In this document: positions 43,657-56,396 of the stretch, piece by piece
Layout: each line of letters starts with the position of its first letter
Numbering within the stretch: the stretch's first letter is position 1
Source of the DNA: Peribacillus folii
GTDB taxonomy: Bacteria; Bacillota; Bacilli; Bacillales; DSM-1321
Direction of reading: 5' to 3'
Assembly: GCF_030271255.1 (NCBI RefSeq)
Contig: NZ_JASJOM010000010.1
Span: forward strand, 106,718-170,717
DNA: 64,000 bases
The notes under the pieces: generated by a model
What the model saw: only the letters and a program-made list of their open reading frames with translations
Told to the model about the DNA's origin: nothing
Database searches by the model: none
Position numbers and translations under genes: made by a program

Positions 43657-45906
43657 TTACGCTTTTTCAACTGGTGCAAATTTGGCCAATAGGCGCTTGA
43701 TGCCAATTGGACTTGGAAATGCAATATCCAGTTCCTTTCCTTCGCCTTCCCCTTTAACGCTCACGACGGTTCCTACGCCCCACTTCTTATGCGATGCGCG
43801 GTCACCGACAGCCCAGCCGATCTCTTCACCGCCTGTTGCAGATGGTGCAGAAACAGCCCTTCCGAATGCAGGTGCTTTTCTTGTCGATGCTGCTGGCGAA
43901 GTGCTGGTTCTTGCTGAAGAACTGAAAGGTGTTTGCCTTGCCCTTGAAGCCGGCTTCGGTTTCAAATCTTCAATAAGCTCAGCAGGAATTTCACCGATGA
44001 AACGTGAAACGGGATTCATGCTCGTACGCCCATATAATGTACGCATTTGGGCATTGCTTATGAATAGCTCATTCTCAGCCCGCGTAATTCCTACATAAGC
44101 AAGACGGCGTTCTTCCTCCATCTCTTCTTCATCCATGAGCGAGCGGCTATGAGGGAAAACTCCCTCCTCTAGTCCCAGTAAGAAGACTACCGGATATTCC
44201 AATCCCTTTGCTGAATGCAGCGTCATCAACGTTACCGTATTCGTAGCCTCTTCCGCATTCTCATCGAGCTGGTCAATATCGGCCACTAATGCCAGATCCG
44301 TTAAAAAGCCTACCAATGACTTGTCGTCACTATTGCTTTCAAATGCTTGCGTAACGGATAAAAACTCGTCGATATTTTCAAGCCGGCTTTGTGATTCGAT
44401 CGTCTTTTCCGCCTGAAGCATCTCTCGGTAACCGGTTTTCTTTATCACTTCTTCCACCAATTCCGTCACCGATAAGTACTCTTGCTGATTGGTATAATTC
44501 GTAATTAACGTATGGAATTCCCTTGCCGCCTTGGTGGCCTTTCCGCTTATCCCGACCATTTCAACGGATTCAAGAGCTTTATAAATCGAAACATCATATT
44601 GATTGGCATAATCCGCGACTTTGTCCATTGAAGTTGCACCAATACCGCGTTTTGGCACATTAATCACACGGCGGAGGCTGATGTCATCATCAGGATTGGC
44701 TATAAGACGCAGATAGGCAAGCAGGTCCTTAATCTCTTTACGGTCATAGAACTTGGTGCCTCCGACGATCGAATAGTTTATGTTGGATTTAAGCAGTACT
44801 TCCTCCATTACACGTGATTGTGCGTTTGTCCTATATAGGATCGCTATATCGGCATATTTTCTGCTGCCATCCTGAACCAGCTCATTAATCTTCCCGGCTA
44901 CGAACTGCGCTTCTGCTTGTTCATTATCCGCGCGGTAATAAAATAGCTTATTGCCGTCGGCATTCTCTGTCCAAAGATTTTTTGGCTTCCGATTTTGATT
45001 ATTATCAATGACCTTATTCGCCGCTTCCAAAATCTTTTTCGTCGAGCGGTAATTCTGTTCGAGGAAAATCATGTTGGCATTGGGATAATCCTTTTCAAAG
45101 GAAAGGATATTCGCGATATCCGCACCGCGCCAACGATAGATTGATTGATCTGAGTCCCCGACAACACAGAGGTTACGGAAGCGTGAAGCCAGTAGTTTAA
45201 CAAGCATATATTGTGCCCTGTTCGTATCTTGATACTCATCGACATGAATATATTGGAACTTGCGCTGATAATACTCAAGCACTTCCGGAACAAGCTGGAA
45301 AAGTTGAATCGTCATCATGATCAGGTCATCGAAATCGAGTGCTGAATTTTTCCGCAGCCGTTTTTGATACTCCGTATATACCTCGGCCGTTACTTTAGTG
45401 AAGAAATCCGATGCGGTTTTCATATATTCTTCCGGACCAACCAATTCATTTTTCGCTGAACTGATGCTGCCCAAGATGGCACGGTAATCATATTTCTTCG
45501 TATCCATATTTCGTTCCTTCATGATCTGCTTGATCACTGATTGCTGGTCGGTCGTATCCAATATCGAAAAATTCCTATTGAATCCGATTCGATCGATATC
45601 CCTACGCAAAATGCGGACACACATCGAGTGGAAGGTGGAAATCCAGATATCCTCGGAGGCTCCCCCAAGAATGGCGCGAATCCTCTCCTTCATCTCACGT
45701 GCCGCTTTATTGGTGAACGTGATGGCCAGGATATTCCAAGGTGCTATCTCCTTTTCGACCATCAAGTAAGCTATTCGGTGAGTCAGCACACGCGTCTTTC
45801 CACTGCCAGCTCCAGCCATGATCAATAGTGGGCCATCTGTCGCTTTTACTGCTTTTTGTTGCTGTTCATTCAAGCCTGTTAGTAATTTTTCCGCTAAATA
45901 TTGCAT
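43657..45906 (-). CDS. pcrA: ATP-dependent DNA helicase PcrA
   Basis: 749 residues from the ATG at 45906, seven bases after AGGTGG; a GTG two codons upstream overlaps that site. A UvrD/Rep-type superfamily 1A helicase: motif [20 protein letters not shown], motif [14 protein letters not shown], motif [17 protein letters not shown], motif IV NYRS, motif [20 protein letters not shown], motif [10 protein letters not shown]. The Ser/Ala/Pro-rich C-terminus ends in a Tudor-like domain ([31 protein letters not shown]) that contacts RNA polymerase. It works in repair, rolling-circle replication and removal of replication-transcription conflicts. Confidence 0.98.
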   Translation of the reverse strand: MQYLAEKLLTGLNEQQQKAVKATDGPLLIMAGAGSGKTRVLTHRIAYLMVEKEIAPWNILAITFTNKAAREMKERIRAILGGASEDIWISTFHSMCVRILRRDIDRIGFNRNFSILDTTDQQSVIKQIMKERNMDTKKYDYRAILGSISSAKNELVGPEEYMKTASDFFTKVTAEVYTEYQKRLRKNSALDFDDLIMMTIQLFQLVPEVLEYYQRKFQYIHVDEYQDTNRAQYMLVKLLASRFRNLCVVGDSDQSIYRWRGADIANILSFEKDYPNANMIFLEQNYRSTKKILEAANKVIDNNQNRKPKNLWTENADGNKLFYYRADNEQAEAQFVAGKINELVQDGSRKYADIAILYRTNAQSRVMEEVLLKSNINYSIVGGTKFYDRKEIKDLLAYLRLIANPDDDISLRRVINVPKRGIGATSMDKVADYANQYDVSIYKALESVEMVGISGKATKAAREFHTLITNYTNQQEYLSVTELVEEVIKKTGYREMLQAEKTIESQSRLENIDEFLSVTQAFESNSDDKSLVGFLTDLALVADIDQLDENAEEATNTVTLMTLHSAKGLEYPVVFLLGLEEGVFPHSRSLMDEEEMEEERRLAYVGITRAENELFISNAQMRTLYGRTSMNPVSRFIGEIPAELIEDLKPKPASRARQTPFSSSARTSTSPAASTRKAPAFGRAVSAPSATGGEEIGWAVGDRASHKKWGVGTVVSVKGEGEGKELDIAFPSPIGIKRLLAKFAPVEKA

Positions 45907-45967
45907 TATCACACCACCTATACGAACATTCGTTTTCGTTTTAGTATACTACATTTATTTCGTTTTT

Positions 45968-46651
45968 TCATTTCACTGCTGCAACTGTGGCTAGTGCCAC
46001 CTTCAGATCATCATAAATCACGTTGCCGACAACGATGACATCGGCAAACTGCGCCATCTCTTGTGCCTGTTCAACCGACTTTATACCGCCGCCATAAAAT
46101 AAGACAGTATTCTCCAGGTTCTCTTTGGCCGCTTCCACCATCTGGACATTTCCATAAGCACCGCTGTATTCCAAATAAAAAATCGGCAAGTTGAACATCT
46201 TCTCGGCCATCATTGCGTAAGCTCCCACATCATCCATATCCAGGTCTGTATTGGCTTTCGTCAATTGCGCCGCTTTACACTCAGGATTCAGGATGCAATA
46301 GCCTTCAACGAAAATCTCATCCCAATTCAACAAATATCCGTATTCTTTAACTGCCTGCTGATGCAGCTTCATCATCCAGTCGGGGTTGGAGCTATTGAGG
46401 ACGCTCGGAATGAAATATAAATCGAAGCCCGGCGTCACTGTTTCAACAGAAGAAATCTCCATCACGCATGGGACGGTATACCGTCTGATCCGTGCCATTA
46501 GATGAAGAACATTCTCAAGCGTGATTCCATCCGTTCCTCCGACCATGATTGCGTCAGTACCGGATTCACAGACTTTTTCCAACGCCTCATCACTTATTTC
46601 TTTATTTGGATCGAGCTTGAAAACATGTTTCCACTCGCGAAAATCGTACAT
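45968..46651 (-). CDS. pcrB: Heptaprenylglyceryl phosphate synthase PcrB
   Basis: 227 residues with GGAGGATAAT before the ATG. TIM-barrel prenyltransferase of the GGGP synthase superfamily: [68 protein letters not shown] and [16 protein letters not shown] (phosphate binding). It joins heptaprenyl diphosphate to glycerol-1-phosphate in the cytoplasm. The gene leads the pcrB-pcrA-ligA-camS group and is separated from yerC by 200 bp. Confidence 0.96.
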   Translation of the reverse strand: MYDFREWKHVFKLDPNKEISDEALEKVCESGTDAIMVGGTDGITLENVLHLMARIRRYTVPCVMEISSVETVTPGFDLYFIPSVLNSSNPDWMMKLHQQAVKEYGYLLNWDEIFVEGYCILNPECKAAQLTKANTDLDMDDVGAYAMMAEKMFNLPIFYLEYSGAYGNVQMVEAAKENLENTVLFYGGGIKSVEQAQEMAQFADVIVVGNVIYDDLKVALATVAAVK

Positions 46652-46792
46652 TATTATCCTCCATTCACACTTCCCATTACACCATTATAGCATTAAGATT
46701 TTTCATTAAAAATGAGAAGTATCGATAAAATCTTTACCAAAAAAAATTGGCAATTTTAAGGAAGGGAAACGCTGTGATGCACTAAACCGAAA

Positions 46793-46827
46793 AGAAAAAG
46801 CCGGGAATGGGTTCCTCGGCTTTTTCT
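46793..46827. terminator. Terminator of the yerA-yerB-yerC unit
   Basis: Perfect 10-bp stem GAAAAAGCCG / CGGCTTTTTC with a 13-base loop; T-rich on either strand. It lies 27 bases past the yerC stop. Confidence 0.9.
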
Positions 46828-46853
46828 AATTCACCATATTAAAATAGATAGCA

Positions 46854-47168
46854 TTAAGTTTCAGTCGTTTCCTCAACGTTTTCCTTAATACGGTTAAGAG
46901 CCATTGTATATGCGTCATTCCCGTAATTCAAACAGCGTTTGACCCTTGAAATCGTTGCTGTGCTTGCGCCCGTTTCCGTTTCAATCTTGTGGTAGGTTTT
47001 ACCTTCTTCAAGCATCCTCGCCACTTCTAGACGCTGCGCTAAAGATGAAATTTCATTCACTGTACATAAATCATCAAAAAATCGATAGCATTCGTCCAAA
47101 TCACGCAAGGAAAGGATCGACTTGAACAGCTGATCCGTTTCTTTACCTCTTAATTTATCAATTTGCAT
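46854..47168 (-). CDS. yerC: YerC/YecD family TrpR-like DNA-binding protein
   Basis: 104 residues from the ATG at 47168 (GAGGGGGAG upstream); a longer frame to 47249 lies in the end of yerB. The helical sequence LCTVNEISSLAQRLEVARMLEEGKTYHKIETETGASTATISRVKRCLNYG contains a TrpR-like helix-turn-helix (HKIETETGASTATISRVKR). The family is conserved in bacilli as the gene after yerB. Its regulated targets are not established. Last gene before the terminator at 46793. Confidence 0.93.
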   Translation of the reverse strand: MQIDKLRGKETDQLFKSILSLRDLDECYRFFDDLCTVNEISSLAQRLEVARMLEEGKTYHKIETETGASTATISRVKRCLNYGNDAYTMALNRIKENVEETTET

Positions 47169-47194
47169 GGTACTCCCCCTCAATTTCACGGGTA

Positions 47195-48232
47195 TCAGAA
47201 TGAGACATCTTTTCCTAAACCAGGTTGATCCGGAATGATATTGATCCAAGTTTTCCCCGGGATCAACCCTGCTTCCTCATCGTTTTTGACTGGTATGATC
47301 CGCCCATCCTCATTGACCCATTTTACCTCATTCACTTTTCCTTGTTGAAGTAAATAACCTTTTCCGCCGCTTTTCAAATCGATTTTGCGACGTCCCTTTT
47401 CGTCAATCACTTGATGATCGGCTTCAATGATCAATATATTATCGAGTAAAATTGGATTTTGCGATTTATATTCGACTGTTTGTTCACCATTCGAATAACG
47501 TTTATATTTCTTATCCGTGGCATCGTATTCATATTCAACATCGTACTCTTTTAAACCATAGGATATTTCGGCTTTGAGTGCCGGTTCTCCTTGAAGTCCA
47601 GCTGCTTCTTCCTTTGAAAGGAAAGTGAATGGCTCTGGTGCGCCCTCCATTTCATATCCCTTTTCCTTCGCACCTTTTAGGATGTTAGCAAAAGAGATGT
47701 AGGAATTATGCGGTGCTTTTCGATCGTCCGAGCGTTGAAACAAAGTTCCATCATAATATAATCCGTTCAAGTTATCAATATACCCTTTGCCGAGCATGGT
47801 TTTCGCCTCGGGGCTATTCCCATGGCATACGTAGAGGCAATCGAGGCCTTTAGCCATTTCGATATAGTAGTCCCTTGCACTACGAATCGGACCGATCTGG
47901 CTGGGCTCTTCACTTTGGAAGATAGCTAAAAATCTGGTTATATCACCCTCTGCGAGCATTTCGTATACTATATCGGCTTCAGAGAGGCCGGATTGCGGCC
48001 TTGCCTGTGGATGGTTATTAATCATCACGGCTACAGCCCTTTGCTCGATGCTTTCATCGGTGAATTCACCAGTAAGTGGAAACTTATTGCGAGGTTCATC
48101 TTTCACATCTGTGTTTTTTTTATCAGCCTGGTCTTTCGTCTTACTGTCATCCAATGCAGGTTCTTCTTTAGCCGAACAGCCTGCCAGCAGTAAAATAGCC
48201 AAAACGATGAAAAGAACTCTCTTAAGATTCAT
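47195..48232 (-). CDS. yerB: DUF3048 lipoprotein YerB
   Basis: 345 residues from the ATG at 48232 (GAGGAGTGGAGAG upstream). A signal peptide with lipobox LLLAGC makes it a surface lipoprotein. It has the DUF3048 domains: FPLTGEFTDESIEQRAVAVMINNHPQARPQSGLSEADIVYEMLAEGDITRFLAIFQS and SARDYYIEMAKGLDCLYVCHGNSPEA, with a C-terminal GKTWINIIPDQPG. YerB homologues are widespread Gram-positive lipoproteins of unresolved role (YerB has been linked to spore lysozyme activation). It lies 43 bp after yerA and 26 bp before yerC. Confidence 0.93.
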   Translation of the reverse strand: MNLKRVLFIVLAILLLAGCSAKEEPALDDSKTKDQADKKNTDVKDEPRNKFPLTGEFTDESIEQRAVAVMINNHPQARPQSGLSEADIVYEMLAEGDITRFLAIFQSEEPSQIGPIRSARDYYIEMAKGLDCLYVCHGNSPEAKTMLGKGYIDNLNGLYYDGTLFQRSDDRKAPHNSYISFANILKGAKEKGYEMEGAPEPFTFLSKEEAAGLQGEPALKAEISYGLKEYDVEYEYDATDKKYKRYSNGEQTVEYKSQNPILLDNILIIEADHQVIDEKGRRKIDLKSGGKGYLLQQGKVNEVKWVNEDGRIIPVKNDEEAGLIPGKTWINIIPDQPGLGKDVSF

Positions 48233-48275
48233 CTCTCCACTCCTCTGATTTATTAGCACTTTCTTCTCTTATATT

Positions 48276-50021
48276 TTAACGCATTATAGTAGGAAAGAGT
48301 ATAGTTTTATTCATAACATCATACACTCCCCGTTGAGTCAGCCTTATATAAGGGAGATGGGTCGTCGAAAAGAATGAAAGTGTGTACACTGGGTCGTCGA
48401 AGCGATATCCCCTCTCGCACAGCAATCTTTTCAGCTCATTCTCTTCCTTGATCAGTTCAGGTACCTCCTTGGCCGACATGATTCCTTGCAATTTTAGAGG
48501 AAGTTCATGGATCACCTTGCCATGCTCGGTTAAAATGATGCCGCCGCCAATTTCCTTCAAGCGCCTGAATGCCAAATGCATATCCTGCTTGCGCTTGCCA
48601 ATCAGGATGATGTCTCCTGTATTCGTATAAGATCCTGCAAAGCCGCAAAGTTTATTGGCAAAGCCTTTCAGGATCGTATTTATCCGCCATTTCCCTTCCC
48701 GATCAATAAGCATGAAAAAACATTCGTCATCATCAAAGTTCAGCTCTTCATGCCCAACATCATTGGAAAGGGAGTATGGCTTCGTAATTACATTATTGAC
48801 CAGTTCGATCCCGAACGGCATCGAAAACTCAAAATCTTCCTTTAAACTAAGATCCCAATCAAGATCAAGAGGCTTAAAATCGAAATCACTCCATTCGATT
48901 TCCTGTTCATCAGGGATGATCTCACCATCCCTTTTCACCCACTTCCCCTTCGCCATTACGGAAACCGGAGCAGGTTCATTAATATCGGTGAGGAAGTTGA
49001 TGTTCGCTACCCTTCCCGTAGCAATATTCCCATGAAGGTATTCAATATTATAATATCGGGCGATATTGATGGTTGCCATATTATAGGCATCAATGACAGG
49101 TACGCCATGCTCTATCGCTATTTTGATCAAGCAGTCTATGAAACCACCCTCATAAAAAGACGGCGGCGATCCATCCGTCGTATAGAAGAATTTGTCGTAT
49201 TGATCAATTCCCAGTTCATGGATTTCTGAAATCAGCTTAGGCAGATCCGGACGGATCGATGAATGCCTTAGCGATACATAATAGCCTTGCAGCAGACGGG
49301 ACATGACTTCTTCTCCCGTCATCGCTTCATGGTCACAGTCTGCACCGAAAAGGGTCATTTTTGCCAGCGTCTTCTCGGATGCCCCTGGAAAGTGGCCTTC
49401 GATTTTCTTTCTCATTCGCTTCGCTTCCTGAATCCAATGCAGCATCATGTCATCACCGTCAAGAAGCTTCGGCCATCCTGTCAATTCCCCTCCCTGTAAA
49501 ACGGCATCATGCTCCAGCCAGGATTTGACCGCTCCATGGGAGAATACCGTGTCTTCATCGATCAGTTCGGTCTGACCGTCAAAACGGCTCCACCAATACA
49601 TTGTAACAGGAATGTTACGCAATTCTTTCAAAAGAGAAAACGCTTTCTTTTTATCTAACTGCAAGAGAAACGGCAAGTTATCATTGATTAATGTCGTTGT
49701 CCCAAAATGGGATGCATAACGTGAAAAGGAAAGGGGATTATACAATTGAGAAGGATGTGAGTGCGGCTCAATATATCCCGGGACCAAATACTGGTTTGTG
49801 CAATCGACCAATTCACAATGGTTCATATTATCTGGAAGCTTTTCGCCAACATAGATGATGCGATCCTCATATATCCATATGTTCGCCTTCACCCATTTTC
49901 GTAAAGCTTGATTTAAATAAGTCGCATTTTTAAGCAGGATGTGTGGGGCCCTATTGCCATCCAGCACATCTATATGTTCTCTAAGATGTTTATTTTTCCA
50001 TCTATAGCGCTGTTCAAGCAT
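48276..50021 (-). CDS. yerA: YerA, adenine deaminase-like amidohydrolase
   Basis: 581 residues from the ATG at 50021 (seven bases after GGGGG); codons back to 50075 have no ribosome site. An adenine deaminase-type amidohydrolase: the metal-binding motif YLVPGYIEPHSHPSQLYNPL (His pair), DDMMLHWIQEAKRMRKKIEGHFPGASEKTL, DHEAMTGEEVMSRL and YTTDGSPPSFYEGGFID (Asp), plus a C-terminal cyclic-imidase-like domain. It belongs to the YerA branch, which is distinct from true adenine deaminase, so activity on adenine is uncertain. It lies upstream of yerB as in B. subtilis. Confidence 0.9.
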   Translation of the reverse strand: MLEQRYRWKNKHLREHIDVLDGNRAPHILLKNATYLNQALRKWVKANIWIYEDRIIYVGEKLPDNMNHCELVDCTNQYLVPGYIEPHSHPSQLYNPLSFSRYASHFGTTTLINDNLPFLLQLDKKKAFSLLKELRNIPVTMYWWSRFDGQTELIDEDTVFSHGAVKSWLEHDAVLQGGELTGWPKLLDGDDMMLHWIQEAKRMRKKIEGHFPGASEKTLAKMTLFGADCDHEAMTGEEVMSRLLQGYYVSLRHSSIRPDLPKLISEIHELGIDQYDKFFYTTDGSPPSFYEGGFIDCLIKIAIEHGVPVIDAYNMATINIARYYNIEYLHGNIATGRVANINFLTDINEPAPVSVMAKGKWVKRDGEIIPDEQEIEWSDFDFKPLDLDWDLSLKEDFEFSMPFGIELVNNVITKPYSLSNDVGHEELNFDDDECFFMLIDREGKWRINTILKGFANKLCGFAGSYTNTGDIILIGKRKQDMHLAFRRLKEIGGGIILTEHGKVIHELPLKLQGIMSAKEVPELIKEENELKRLLCERGYRFDDPVYTLSFFSTTHLPYIRLTQRGVYDVMNKTILFPTIMR

Positions 50022-50168
50022 AAACATTCCCCCATAATTTTTTAGAAACAAATGTATAAAAAAAACCATTTTCAATCCAATTTTATTTCATAGTAACATA
50101 CTTGCATCATTAGGACAGTAATGTAATCCGGAATATTGTTAAATTTTTGTGAAGGGATGGACATAATC

Positions 50169-50435
50169 ATGAAGTTTAAACAAAATATCAGTATAATAAA
50201 TGCATTAATGCGAATTACCTGCGGCTTAACCCTCCTTACATGGGCAGCGGCAAAGATGGTGAAAAAACCGTGGAAAAAGCAATCCTATCTCGTCGTAGTC
50301 ATGCTTTCTGCCATGAAAATAGGCGAAGGGATCCTCCGCTATTGTCCCATCGTCGATGCTATGGAGAATGGGCAAGCTACGATGAAGAAGGAACGCATTC
50401 AGGAAAAGGTCACGCATCCATCAGAGAGCAACTAA
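50169..50435 (+). CDS. DUF2892 (YgaP-like) small membrane protein
   Basis: 88 residues from the ATG at 50169, nine bases after AGGG; upstream in-frame ATGs lack spacing. Two membrane helices (INALMRITCGLTLLTWAAAKM and QSYLVVVMLSAMKIGEGILRYCPIV) are the DUF2892 pattern, also found as the tail of YgaP rhodaneses. The CPI motif after the second helix is conserved. A basic and polar C-terminal tail follows. The role is unknown. It converges on purD with a shared terminator. Confidence 0.8.
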   Translation: MKFKQNISIINALMRITCGLTLLTWAAAKMVKKPWKKQSYLVVVMLSAMKIGEGILRYCPIVDAMENGQATMKKERIQEKVTHPSESN

Positions 50436-50450
50436 TTTTTTTCTCCTATA

Positions 50451-50484
50451 GAAGAAGCTGACTCCGATGAGAGTCAGCTTCTTC
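50451..50484. terminator. Bidirectional terminator after purD and the DUF2892 gene
   Basis: Perfect 13-bp stem GAAGAAGCTGACT / AGTCAGCTTCTTC between two convergent genes. On the minus strand it ends the purine operon. Confidence 0.85.
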
Positions 50485-50490
50485 CATTTT

Positions 50491-51771
<1,281 letters not shown>

Positions 51772-51783
51772 TCATCCTTATGA

Positions 51784-53319
51784 TTAATGTTTAAAGTGAC
51801 GAATTCCAGTTAACACCATCGCAATTCCATATTCATCAGCTTTTTTGATTGAGTCTTGATCTTTTACGGAGCCACCCGGCTGAATGATTGCCGTAACGCC
51901 CGCCTTCGCTGCAGCTTCGACCGTATCGTCCATCGGGAAGAAAGCATCCGATGCCAATGCACTTCCTGCGGCCCTTTCACCAGCTTGCTCCAGTGCAATT
52001 TTCGCGGCTCCGACACGGTTCATTTGCCCTGCGCCGACCCCTAAAGTCATTTGGTCATTACAGACGACGATTGCATTCGACTTTACATGCTTCACGATCT
52101 TCCAGCCAAGCTCCAAAGCCTTCCACTCTGCTGGTGTAGGCTCACGCTTCGTTGCAACCGTCACTTCTGCATCCTTCAAGCTATGTGCATCGCGGTCTTG
52201 AATGAGTAAGCCTCCTTCTATGGAAGTTAATTTACGTTCCGTTTTGTTGGCCTTATCGAATTCAATCGTTAGTAAACGAAGATTTTTCTTGCTCGTCAGG
52301 ATGGCCGCTGCCTCGTCCGTAAACCCAGGAGCAATGATGATTTCTAGAAATATTTCATGAAGCCTCTCCGCAGTCGCCTGATCGACTTCACGGTTCAGGG
52401 CAATGATGCCGCCGAAAATGGAAGTGGCATCCGCTTCATAAGCCTTTTCATAAGCCTCCAAAATCGTATTCCCTACACCTACGCCGCAAGGATTCATATG
52501 CTTGACGGCAACGGCAGCCGGCTCATTGAATTCCCTGACGATTTGCAGCGCCGCATCGGCATCATTAATGTTGTTATATGAAAGTTCTTTTCCGTGTAAT
52601 TGCTTCGCATTTGCAATCGAAAAAACGGAACCAAGCGGTTTTTTATAGAATGCAGCTTTTTGATGAGGATTTTCCCCGTAACGAAGCGACTGTTTCAATT
52701 CATAGGTAACAGTCAATGATTCAGGATTTTCTTCGTCGGCAAGCTCTGTCATATATTCCGAAATGACAGCGTCATATGCGGCTGTATGACGGAAGACCTT
52801 GGCTGCCAGACGGCGATTCGTGGTTTTTGATACGCTGCCGTCTTGCTTCAGCTCGGCCAATACAGCAGGGTAGTCATTGGAATCGACGATAACGGTCACA
52901 TATTCGTGGTTTTTGGCAGAAGAACGCAGCATCGTCGGTCCGCCGATATCAATGTTTTCAATCGCATCTTCCACAGTGACTTCTGGCTTGGAGATTGTCG
53001 CCTGGAATGGATAAAGGTTTACACAGACTAATTGAATTGGCTCAATATCATGCTCTGCAAGCTGCGCCGCATGAGCCTTGTCATCATGTTTTGCCAACAC
53101 CGCCCCATGCACATTCGGATGAAGTGTTTTCACACGCCCATCCAGGATTTCCGGAAAGCCAGTGACCTCACTGATTCCAATCACGTCAACACCATTATCC
53201 TGAAGCGTATTTTTCGTACCTCCTGTTGAAATGATTTCAAATCCTGCCTCAATTAAACCTTGCGCAAATTCGATGATGCCCGTTTTATCCGATACACTGA
53301 TTAAAGCACGTTTTTTCAT
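51784..53319 (-). CDS. purH: Bifunctional AICAR transformylase/IMP cyclohydrolase
   Basis: 511 residues. The N-terminal IMP cyclohydrolase (MGS-like) domain ([20 protein letters not shown] .. STGGT, about 1-190) and the C-terminal AICAR transformylase domain ([30 protein letters not shown], the Lys-His pair in [42 protein letters not shown]). It adds the last formyl group from formyl-THF and closes the ring to IMP (final two steps). AATGGAGGGA lies upstream of the ATG, and the gene is 18 bp after purN. Confidence 0.98.
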   Translation of the reverse strand: MKKRALISVSDKTGIIEFAQGLIEAGFEIISTGGTKNTLQDNGVDVIGISEVTGFPEILDGRVKTLHPNVHGAVLAKHDDKAHAAQLAEHDIEPIQLVCVNLYPFQATISKPEVTVEDAIENIDIGGPTMLRSSAKNHEYVTVIVDSNDYPAVLAELKQDGSVSKTTNRRLAAKVFRHTAAYDAVISEYMTELADEENPESLTVTYELKQSLRYGENPHQKAAFYKKPLGSVFSIANAKQLHGKELSYNNINDADAALQIVREFNEPAAVAVKHMNPCGVGVGNTILEAYEKAYEADATSIFGGIIALNREVDQATAERLHEIFLEIIIAPGFTDEAAAILTSKKNLRLLTIEFDKANKTERKLTSIEGGLLIQDRDAHSLKDAEVTVATKREPTPAEWKALELGWKIVKHVKSNAIVVCNDQMTLGVGAGQMNRVGAAKIALEQAGERAAGSALASDAFFPMDDTVEAAAKAGVTAIIQPGGSVKDQDSIKKADEYGIAMVLTGIRHFKH

Positions 53320-53337
53320 GTTAAGTTGGTCCCTCCA

Positions 53338-53913
53338 TTAAGTAAGTTGCTGTTTACAAAGCTGCTGCAAAACGGACGGATATAGATCATGCTCCGTTTC
53401 CTGAATCCGTTTTTGAAGATTGTCAATCGTATCTCCAGCAAGGATCGGCACCGTTTTTTGGATAATGATCGGTCCAGTGTCCATTCCTTCATCGACATAA
53501 TGTATTGTGACACCAGTTTCCTTCACTCCAGCCTCATATGCTTGGCCAACAGCATCCTTGCCTGGAAAATCAGGCAGGAGCGAAGGATGGATATTCACGA
53601 TGCTTTGTGGATACTCTTGTAATAATGTCGGACCTATCAAGCGCATATATCCGGCCAGAATGATCATATCCACATCACGTTGCTGAAGTTCAGTCAGGAT
53701 TTCCGCTTCAAACTCAGCCTTGTTAGAGTAATCCTTCGCTGAAAAGGAGAAGGATTGTACATTTTCAAGCCTTGCCCTCTCCAGTACATAAGCGTCTTTT
53801 CGATCACAAACGACCAGACAGATTTCCGCCTTCACCTTTCCGTCCTTTATCGCATTTGCAATTGATTGAAAGTTACTACCGTTACCTGATGCAAAGACAG
53901 CCAGACGCTTCAT
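53338..53913 (-). CDS. purN: Phosphoribosylglycinamide formyltransferase
   Basis: 191 residues. GART fold: KRLAVFASGNGSNFQSIANAI (P-loop-like start), the catalytic Asn/His/Asp set in SIVNIHPSLLPDFPGKDAVGQAYEAG and TIHYVDEGMDTGPIIIQ. It formylates GAR with 10-formyl-THF (step 3). ATG overlaps the purM stop as TAATG, so translation is coupled. Confidence 0.98.
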   Translation of the reverse strand: MKRLAVFASGNGSNFQSIANAIKDGKVKAEICLVVCDRKDAYVLERARLENVQSFSFSAKDYSNKAEFEAEILTELQQRDVDMIILAGYMRLIGPTLLQEYPQSIVNIHPSLLPDFPGKDAVGQAYEAGVKETGVTIHYVDEGMDTGPIIIQKTVPILAGDTIDNLQKRIQETEHDLYPSVLQQLCKQQLT

Positions 53914-54938
53914 TATTTGAACGACACTCCATTTCCTGACACAATCGTCCCGATAATCGATGCTTCTTCACCACAAGCTTGCAGGTAGGCCAGCACATCA
54001 TCTGCTTCTTCTTTTCTCACGATCGCCGTCATTCCGATCCCCATATTGAATATATTGAACATTTCCTCTTCCACAAGGCTTCCTTTTTTTTCAAGCAAGG
54101 AAAATATAGTTGGTATTTCCCAGCTTCCAAGCTCAATCTCCGCACCGCATCCATCTGGTAGAATCCTTGGGATATTTTCGATGAACCCGCCGCCTGTAAT
54201 ATGGGCAAGACCCTTGATTTCAAACTTTTCCAATGTCGATAAAATGGACTTCACATAAATCTTGGTCGGTTTCAGCAGCTCCTCGCCCAACTTGCAATCT
54301 AGCTGTGGCACGAAATCATGCAGATCCATTCCCGCATCTTCAAGAAGGATTTTACGAACAAGCGAATAACCATTGCTGTGGATGCCGCTTGAAGCCAGTC
54401 CAATAACGACATCGCCCGCTTGAATCGATTCGCCCGTTATCAAACGTGATTTTTCGACTGCACCGACGGTGAAACCTGCGACATCATATTCTTCGGTCTC
54501 ATACATCCCCGGCATTTCTGCCGTTTCACCGCCTATTAATGCGCATCCCGCTTGTTCACAGCCATCCGCAATCCCTTTGACAATCATTTCGATTCGTACC
54601 GGATCGGCTTTGCCGCAGGCTATATAATCTAAAAAGTACAAAGGTGCAGCGCCTTGAACGACAACATCGTTGACGCACATCGCTACACAATCCACTCCGA
54701 TTGTATCGTGTTTATCCATCATGAACGCCAACAAAAGTTTCGTACCCACTCCATCCGTTCCTGAAATGAGCACCGGTTCTTTAAGGTTCAAGGAAGACAA
54801 ATCAAACATGCCCCCGAAGCCGCCCAGTCCATTCATCACTTCTGGACGGAATGTGCGTTTTACATGTTTTTTCATTCGATTTACCGCTTCATAACCAGCC
54901 TCAATATCCACACCGGCCTGTTTATAGGCATTAGCCAT
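53913..54938 (-). CDS. purM: Phosphoribosylformylglycinamidine cyclo-ligase
   Basis: 341 residues from the ATG at 54938 (GGAGGGGGATT upstream); codons to 54962 precede that site. AIR synthase: [70 protein letters not shown] and [11 protein letters not shown]. It closes FGAM to AIR using ATP (step 5) and shares its fold with PurL. 42 bp after purF and overlapping purN. Confidence 0.98.
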   Translation of the reverse strand: MANAYKQAGVDIEAGYEAVNRMKKHVKRTFRPEVMNGLGGFGGMFDLSSLNLKEPVLISGTDGVGTKLLLAFMMDKHDTIGVDCVAMCVNDVVVQGAAPLYFLDYIACGKADPVRIEMIVKGIADGCEQAGCALIGGETAEMPGMYETEEYDVAGFTVGAVEKSRLITGESIQAGDVVIGLASSGIHSNGYSLVRKILLEDAGMDLHDFVPQLDCKLGEELLKPTKIYVKSILSTLEKFEIKGLAHITGGGFIENIPRILPDGCGAEIELGSWEIPTIFSLLEKKGSLVEEEMFNIFNMGIGMTAIVRKEEADDVLAYLQACGEEASIIGTIVSGNGVSFK

Positions 54939-54980
54939 TTGGAATCCCCCTCCGAAAATCAATCTGCATGTCCGACATGA

Positions 54981-56396
54981 TCAGCATTTCGTTTTTTCCC
55001 GTTCGTATTCAAAAATTTCAGTCGGATAATTCCCGGTGAAACAAGCTAGGCATGAACCACGCGTTTCTCCTGCAAAAGGACGGCCAATCGCTTCGACCAT
55101 GCCTTCGACACTTAAGAAGGTTAAGGAATCCGCACCAATGATTTCTCTAATTTCCTCCACCGATTTAGAGTTCGCTATCAATTCTTCTTTTTTGGATGTA
55201 TCTATTCCGTAAAAACAAGGATTCTTGATCGGCGGCGAACTGATGACTACATGGACTTCCTTCGCACCTGCATCTTTTAGCATGCCGACGATCCTTCTGC
55301 TTGTAGTCCCCCGGACAATGGAATCATCGACCATGATCACCCGCTTGCCTTCCACGACCCCTCTTACGGGAGAAAGCTTCATCTTCACGCCTTGTTCACG
55401 CAGACTCTGCGAAGGTTGAATGAAGGTCCTGCCCACATAGCGGTTTTTGATTAAGCCCATTTCATAAGGAATGCCCGCGGCTTCGGCATAGCCAATCGCT
55501 GCCGATATGCTGGAATCGGGTACACCCGTTACGACATCCGCTTCAATTCTGGCTTCCAGTGCCATTTGCTTGCCGAGGTTTTTACGTGCCGTATGAACAT
55601 TGATTCCATCAATATTGCTATCCGGACGTGAAAAATAGACATACTCCATCGTACACATCGCCTGTTGACTGGAAAGTGAAAAGTACTCGGATGTGATACC
55701 CTCATCAGTGATGACAACAAGTTCGCCGGGCTCAATATCTCGGATGAATTCTGCACCTACGATATCAAGGGCGCAGGTTTCGGATGCAGCAAAATAGGCA
55801 TCGCCCACTTTCCCTAAGGAAAGCGGCCGGAAACCATGCGGATCTCTCGCCATGATCATTTGGTTTTCCGTCATGATGACGAAAGCATACGCACCCTTCA
55901 GCATGCTTAAACTGTTTTTAACGGAATCCCTGACATCCGAGTAGCCGGACCTTTTGATCAGATGTGCCAGCACTTCCGTATCCGATGTCGTTTGAAAGAT
56001 GCTTCCCTGTGCCTCAAGCTGTGCTTTTAACTGGTTTGCATTGACGATATTCCCATTATGGGCAAGGGCCAGGCCGCCTGTATGCGAGTTGAACAAGAAA
56101 GGCTGAACGTTTTGATACCCGCCGCCGCCTGCCGTTGTATAACGAACATGGCCGATTGCCGCTTTTCCGCTGCCGGAAAGTGAGTGCATTTTTTCAGCCG
56201 TGAAGATCTCCGTGACGAGACCTTCACCTTTAGAGATGGACATCTGCTCGCCATCCGTGACGACGATGCCCGCTCCCTCCTGACCGCGATGCTGCAGGCT
56301 ATGCAATCCATAATAAGCAAGCTGCGCTGCATCAGGGTGCCCCCAGACTCCGACTACCCCGCATTCTTCGTTAAGGCTCCTTATTTCAGCAAGCAT
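54981..56396 (-). CDS. purF: Amidophosphoribosyltransferase
   Basis: 471 residues from the ATG at 56396 (GGGAG seven bases upstream). An 11-residue propeptide ([11 protein letters not shown]) precedes Cys12, which becomes the catalytic N-terminal nucleophile, as in B. subtilis PurF. Glutaminase domain: [28 protein letters not shown]. Phosphoribosyl domain: [20 protein letters not shown] (PRPP motif). C-terminal cysteines (GSCLACFTG) and the Cys in NPCFYG are candidate ligands of the iron-sulfur cluster typical of this type. It catalyses the committed step from PRPP and glutamine, and overlaps purL by 16 bases. Confidence 0.98.
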   Translation of the reverse strand: MLAEIRSLNEECGVVGVWGHPDAAQLAYYGLHSLQHRGQEGAGIVVTDGEQMSISKGEGLVTEIFTAEKMHSLSGSGKAAIGHVRYTTAGGGGYQNVQPFLFNSHTGGLALAHNGNIVNANQLKAQLEAQGSIFQTTSDTEVLAHLIKRSGYSDVRDSVKNSLSMLKGAYAFVIMTENQMIMARDPHGFRPLSLGKVGDAYFAASETCALDIVGAEFIRDIEPGELVVITDEGITSEYFSLSSQQAMCTMEYVYFSRPDSNIDGINVHTARKNLGKQMALEARIEADVVTGVPDSSISAAIGYAEAAGIPYEMGLIKNRYVGRTFIQPSQSLREQGVKMKLSPVRGVVEGKRVIMVDDSIVRGTTSRRIVGMLKDAGAKEVHVVISSPPIKNPCFYGIDTSKKEELIANSKSVEEIREIIGADSLTFLSVEGMVEAIGRPFAGETRGSCLACFTGNYPTEIFEYEREKTKC